Origin: Pseudomonas pisciculturae
GTDB lineage: Bacteria > Pseudomonadota > Gammaproteobacteria > Pseudomonadales > Pseudomonadaceae
Assembly: GCF_015461805.1 (NCBI RefSeq)
Contig: NZ_JACVZE010000008.1
Location: forward strand, 62,001-126,000
DNA: 64,000 nucleotides
Direction of reading: 5' to 3'
Of this stretch, positions 62,081 through 64,000 are shown piece after piece. Positions within the stretch are counted from its first letter, which is position 1. The number at the start of each line of letters is the position of its first letter. A program made the translations under genes and the position numbers. The notes below the pieces were generated by a model. The model saw only the letters and a program-made list of their open reading frames with translations. It ran no database searches and was not told the origin of the DNA.

Positions 62081-63697
62081 TCAGAAGATGTAATCGGTTG
62101 TCAGGAAGCTGGAGTCACGGTTGCGCAAGATATCGCTGACCAACGCCTTGTTACTCTCCTGGAACTTGGTCGCCACCAGCGTACGAATCGAAAACACCCG
62201 CAACGCGTCATGTACCGACAACGTGCCCTCGGCCGAGTTCTTGCGGCCGTTAAACGGGAAGGTGTCGGGCCCGCGCTGGCACTGGGCGTTGATGTTGATA
62301 CGGCCGACCTGGTTGGCGAAGGTGTCCACCAATTTGCCGACGGCTTCGGGGTCGGTGCCGAAAATGCTCAATTGCTGGCCAAAGTCGGAATCCAGCACGT
62401 ACTCGATCACGGTTTCCAGGTCGCGGTAAGGCACGATCGGCACAACGGGGCCGAACTGTTCCTCGTGGTACACGCGCATCTGTGGGGTCACCGGGTACAG
62501 CACCGCCGGGTAGAAGAACGAGCCACGGCTGGTGCCGCCATGCTCATTCACCACCTGGGCGCCGTGTTGCGCGGCATCGGCCACCAGGCCGTTGAGGTAG
62601 TCGACCTTGCCCGCTTCGGGCAGTGGGGTCAGCGCTACGCCGTCTTCCCACGGCATGCCGGGTTTGAGGGTGGCGAGCTTCCTGTTGAATTTCTCGATGA
62701 AGCTTGCGACGACATCCTCATGCACGAACAGGATTTTCAACGCGGTGCAGCGCTGGCCGTTAAACGACAGGGAACCGGTGACCGCTTCGCTCACTGCGTT
62801 GTCCAGGTCCACCTCAGGCAACACGATGCCGGGGTTTTTCGCATCCAGGCCCAATGCCGCACGCAAGCGGTGTGGCTTGGGGTGCAGCTTTTTCAAATCG
62901 CTGGCGGCCTTGTTGGTGCCGATAAACGCAAAGATATCGATCTTGCCACTGGCCATCAGCGCGCTGACGGTCTCGCGGCCGCTGCCGTAGATCACGTTGA
63001 TCACCCCGGCCGGGAAGCTGTCGCGGAAGGCTTCCAGCAGCGGGCGGATCAACAACACGCCGAGCTTGGCCGGCTTGAACACCACGGTGTTGCCCATGAT
63101 CAGCGCCGGGATCAGCGTGGTGAACGTCTCGTTGAGCGGGTAGTTGTAGGGGCCCATGCACAGCGCTACGCCCAATGGCACGCGGCGGATCTGCCCGAGG
63201 GTGTCTTGCTCCAGCTCAAAGCGGCTGGAGCGGCGGTCCAGCTCCTTGAGGGCGTTGATGGTGTCGGTGATGTAGTCGCAGGTGCGGTCGAACTCTTTTT
63301 GTGAGTCTTTGAGGTTCTTGCCGATTTCCCACATCAGCAGCTTGACCACCGCGTCGCGCTGTTCACGCATACGCCGTAAAAACGCCTCCACGTGTTGGAT
63401 GCGATCGACCACGCGCATCGTCGGCCACTCGCCCTGGCCACGGTCGTAGGCACGTACGGCGGCGTCGAGGGCGGTGAGGGCGGTGTCGGCGTCCAGCAAC
63501 GGCGTGCTGCCGATATGCACGCGTTTTTCACCCAGTTGCACCGGGCTCTGTACTTGGGCGAGCGGCCCGTTCCACACCTGCAACTGGCCGTCGACCAGGT
63601 AATCACGCTGTTCAATGGGCGCCGCCAGGCGGTATTGCTCGGGAATATCGGCGACGGAGTTGGGAAACAGCTGGGCGAGCAGGTTGCTGGTGGTCAT
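62081..63697 (-). CDS. NADP-dependent glyceraldehyde-3-phosphate dehydrogenase (GapN-type ALDH)
   Basis: A 538-residue aldehyde dehydrogenase with PYNYP (Asn185), NTVVFKPAKLGVLL, and the catalytic cysteine in FNGQRCTAL (Cys317). The position of the usual general-base Glu in the LELGGKN motif appears as ALGLDAKNP. Best match by overall pattern is non-phosphorylating NADP-dependent GAPDH. ATG 63697 gives the expected N-terminus (TTSNLLAQLFPNS); a longer frame starts at 63748. Confidence 0.85.
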   Translation of the reverse strand: MTTSNLLAQLFPNSVADIPEQYRLAAPIEQRDYLVDGQLQVWNGPLAQVQSPVQLGEKRVHIGSTPLLDADTALTALDAAVRAYDRGQGEWPTMRVVDRIQHVEAFLRRMREQRDAVVKLLMWEIGKNLKDSQKEFDRTCDYITDTINALKELDRRSSRFELEQDTLGQIRRVPLGVALCMGPYNYPLNETFTTLIPALIMGNTVVFKPAKLGVLLIRPLLEAFRDSFPAGVINVIYGSGRETVSALMASGKIDIFAFIGTNKAASDLKKLHPKPHRLRAALGLDAKNPGIVLPEVDLDNAVSEAVTGSLSFNGQRCTALKILFVHEDVVASFIEKFNRKLATLKPGMPWEDGVALTPLPEAGKVDYLNGLVADAAQHGAQVVNEHGGTSRGSFFYPAVLYPVTPQMRVYHEEQFGPVVPIVPYRDLETVIEYVLDSDFGQQLSIFGTDPEAVGKLVDTFANQVGRININAQCQRGPDTFPFNGRKNSAEGTLSVHDALRVFSIRTLVATKFQESNKALVSDILRNRDSSFLTTDYIF

Positions 63698-63835
63698 GTC
63701 GTTACCCCTGAAATAGTTGCAAAACATGACTAGAGAGTCACCCAACACAGGGCTCTATGGCAAGGCTTGCGCGCTTTCTCCTACGCAGCGAAGTGAACGC
63801 CGGTTAAACTGTGCGGCTTTCTTGAAGGAGTTCAC

Positions 63836-64000
63836 ATGAGTCAGTACCAGCCGGGCATTCTTGCCGCCCCAGTGCCGTTGCAGGCACGCCATCTGTTTTT
63901 TGCTGTCGATTCCCTGGCCGCCGTGCCCGCTGCGCTGGACGCACTGGTGCAGTGGGTCGATTCGGCGGCAGTGGTGGGTTTTGGCGAGCCGCTGGTAACC
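63836..64000 (+). CDS. DyP-type peroxidase, 5' part
   Basis: Starts at ATG 63836 behind GAAGGAG and runs off the window after 55 codons. The beginning (SQYQPGILAAPVPLQARHLF, then PLVT) is that of DyP-type haem peroxidases of the YfeX-like group. Haem and catalytic residues lie outside. Confidence 0.85.
   Translation, partial: MSQYQPGILAAPVPLQARHLFFAVDSLAAVPAALDALVQWVDSAAVVGFGEPLVT

Overview
The window is about 64 kb of high-GC chromosomal DNA from a fluorescent Pseudomonas, most like the P. fluorescens group. The reasons are the liu leucine/isovalerate cluster with a MerR-type LiuR, a Fur-controlled PrrF small RNA, a CbrB/sigma-54-type Crc-antagonist small RNA (CrcY) directly downstream of HMG-CoA lyase, a fused MnhAB antiporter operon, and about ten REP doublets (REPINs) of the GTGGGAGGGGGCTTGC type between genes. 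No tRNA, rRNA, prophage, CRISPR array or intact transposase was seen.

Layout. 1-1295: end of a catalase-related peroxidase with its cytochrome b561. 1292-2443: M14 carboxypeptidase. 2715-2854: PrrF sRNA with Fur box. 2908-4028: small conserved protein divergent from an S24-type regulator whose cleavage residues are lost. 4025-13384: liu regulon (liuABCD, a divergent acyl-CoA synthetase, liuR-liuE) with three LiuR-like operators; crcY lies between the synthetase and liuE. 13538-15854: LysR regulator divergent from an acyl-CoA dehydrogenase. 15977-24631: PstS-OmpA fusion, xthA, GNAT acetyltransferase, tamA-tamB. 24829-29561: MarR-controlled EmrAB/NodT efflux operon with two palindromic operators. 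29753-34407: lpxH-ppiB divergent from glnS-cysS. 34447-36080: repeat-rich stretch, an atypical DHFR and a HIT protein. 36207-42246: mnhABCDEFG. 42451-44036: EamA exporter divergent from an XRE-cupin regulator.

44138-54429 is the most unusual coding region. A sigma-54-type promoter precedes an SfnB-like flavoprotein, a 108-residue protein resembling only the C-terminal part of that flavoprotein, a DszA/NtaA-type monooxygenase, a shrunken acyl-CoA-synthetase-like protein, a complete branched-chain-type ABC importer (livG-H-M-binding protein-livF order) and an FAD/NAD(P)-binding oxidoreductase. I read it as an import and oxidation system for a scarce, probably organosulfur, nutrient; the substrate is unknown.

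54565-60289: ATPase, permease, TolC-like and MacA-like genes of an export system divergent from a TetR/PsrA-like regulator. 60291-60764: a roughly 450-bp MITE-like element with 18-bp perfect terminal inverted repeats and near-identical 10-bp flanking direct repeats. 60945-64000: FUSC transporter, GapN-type aldehyde dehydrogenase and the start of a DyP peroxidase.

The strongest non-coding results are prrF, crcY with its promoter and upstream activator site, the LiuR and MarR operators, the sigma-54 promoter of the sfnB cluster, and the MITE-like element.
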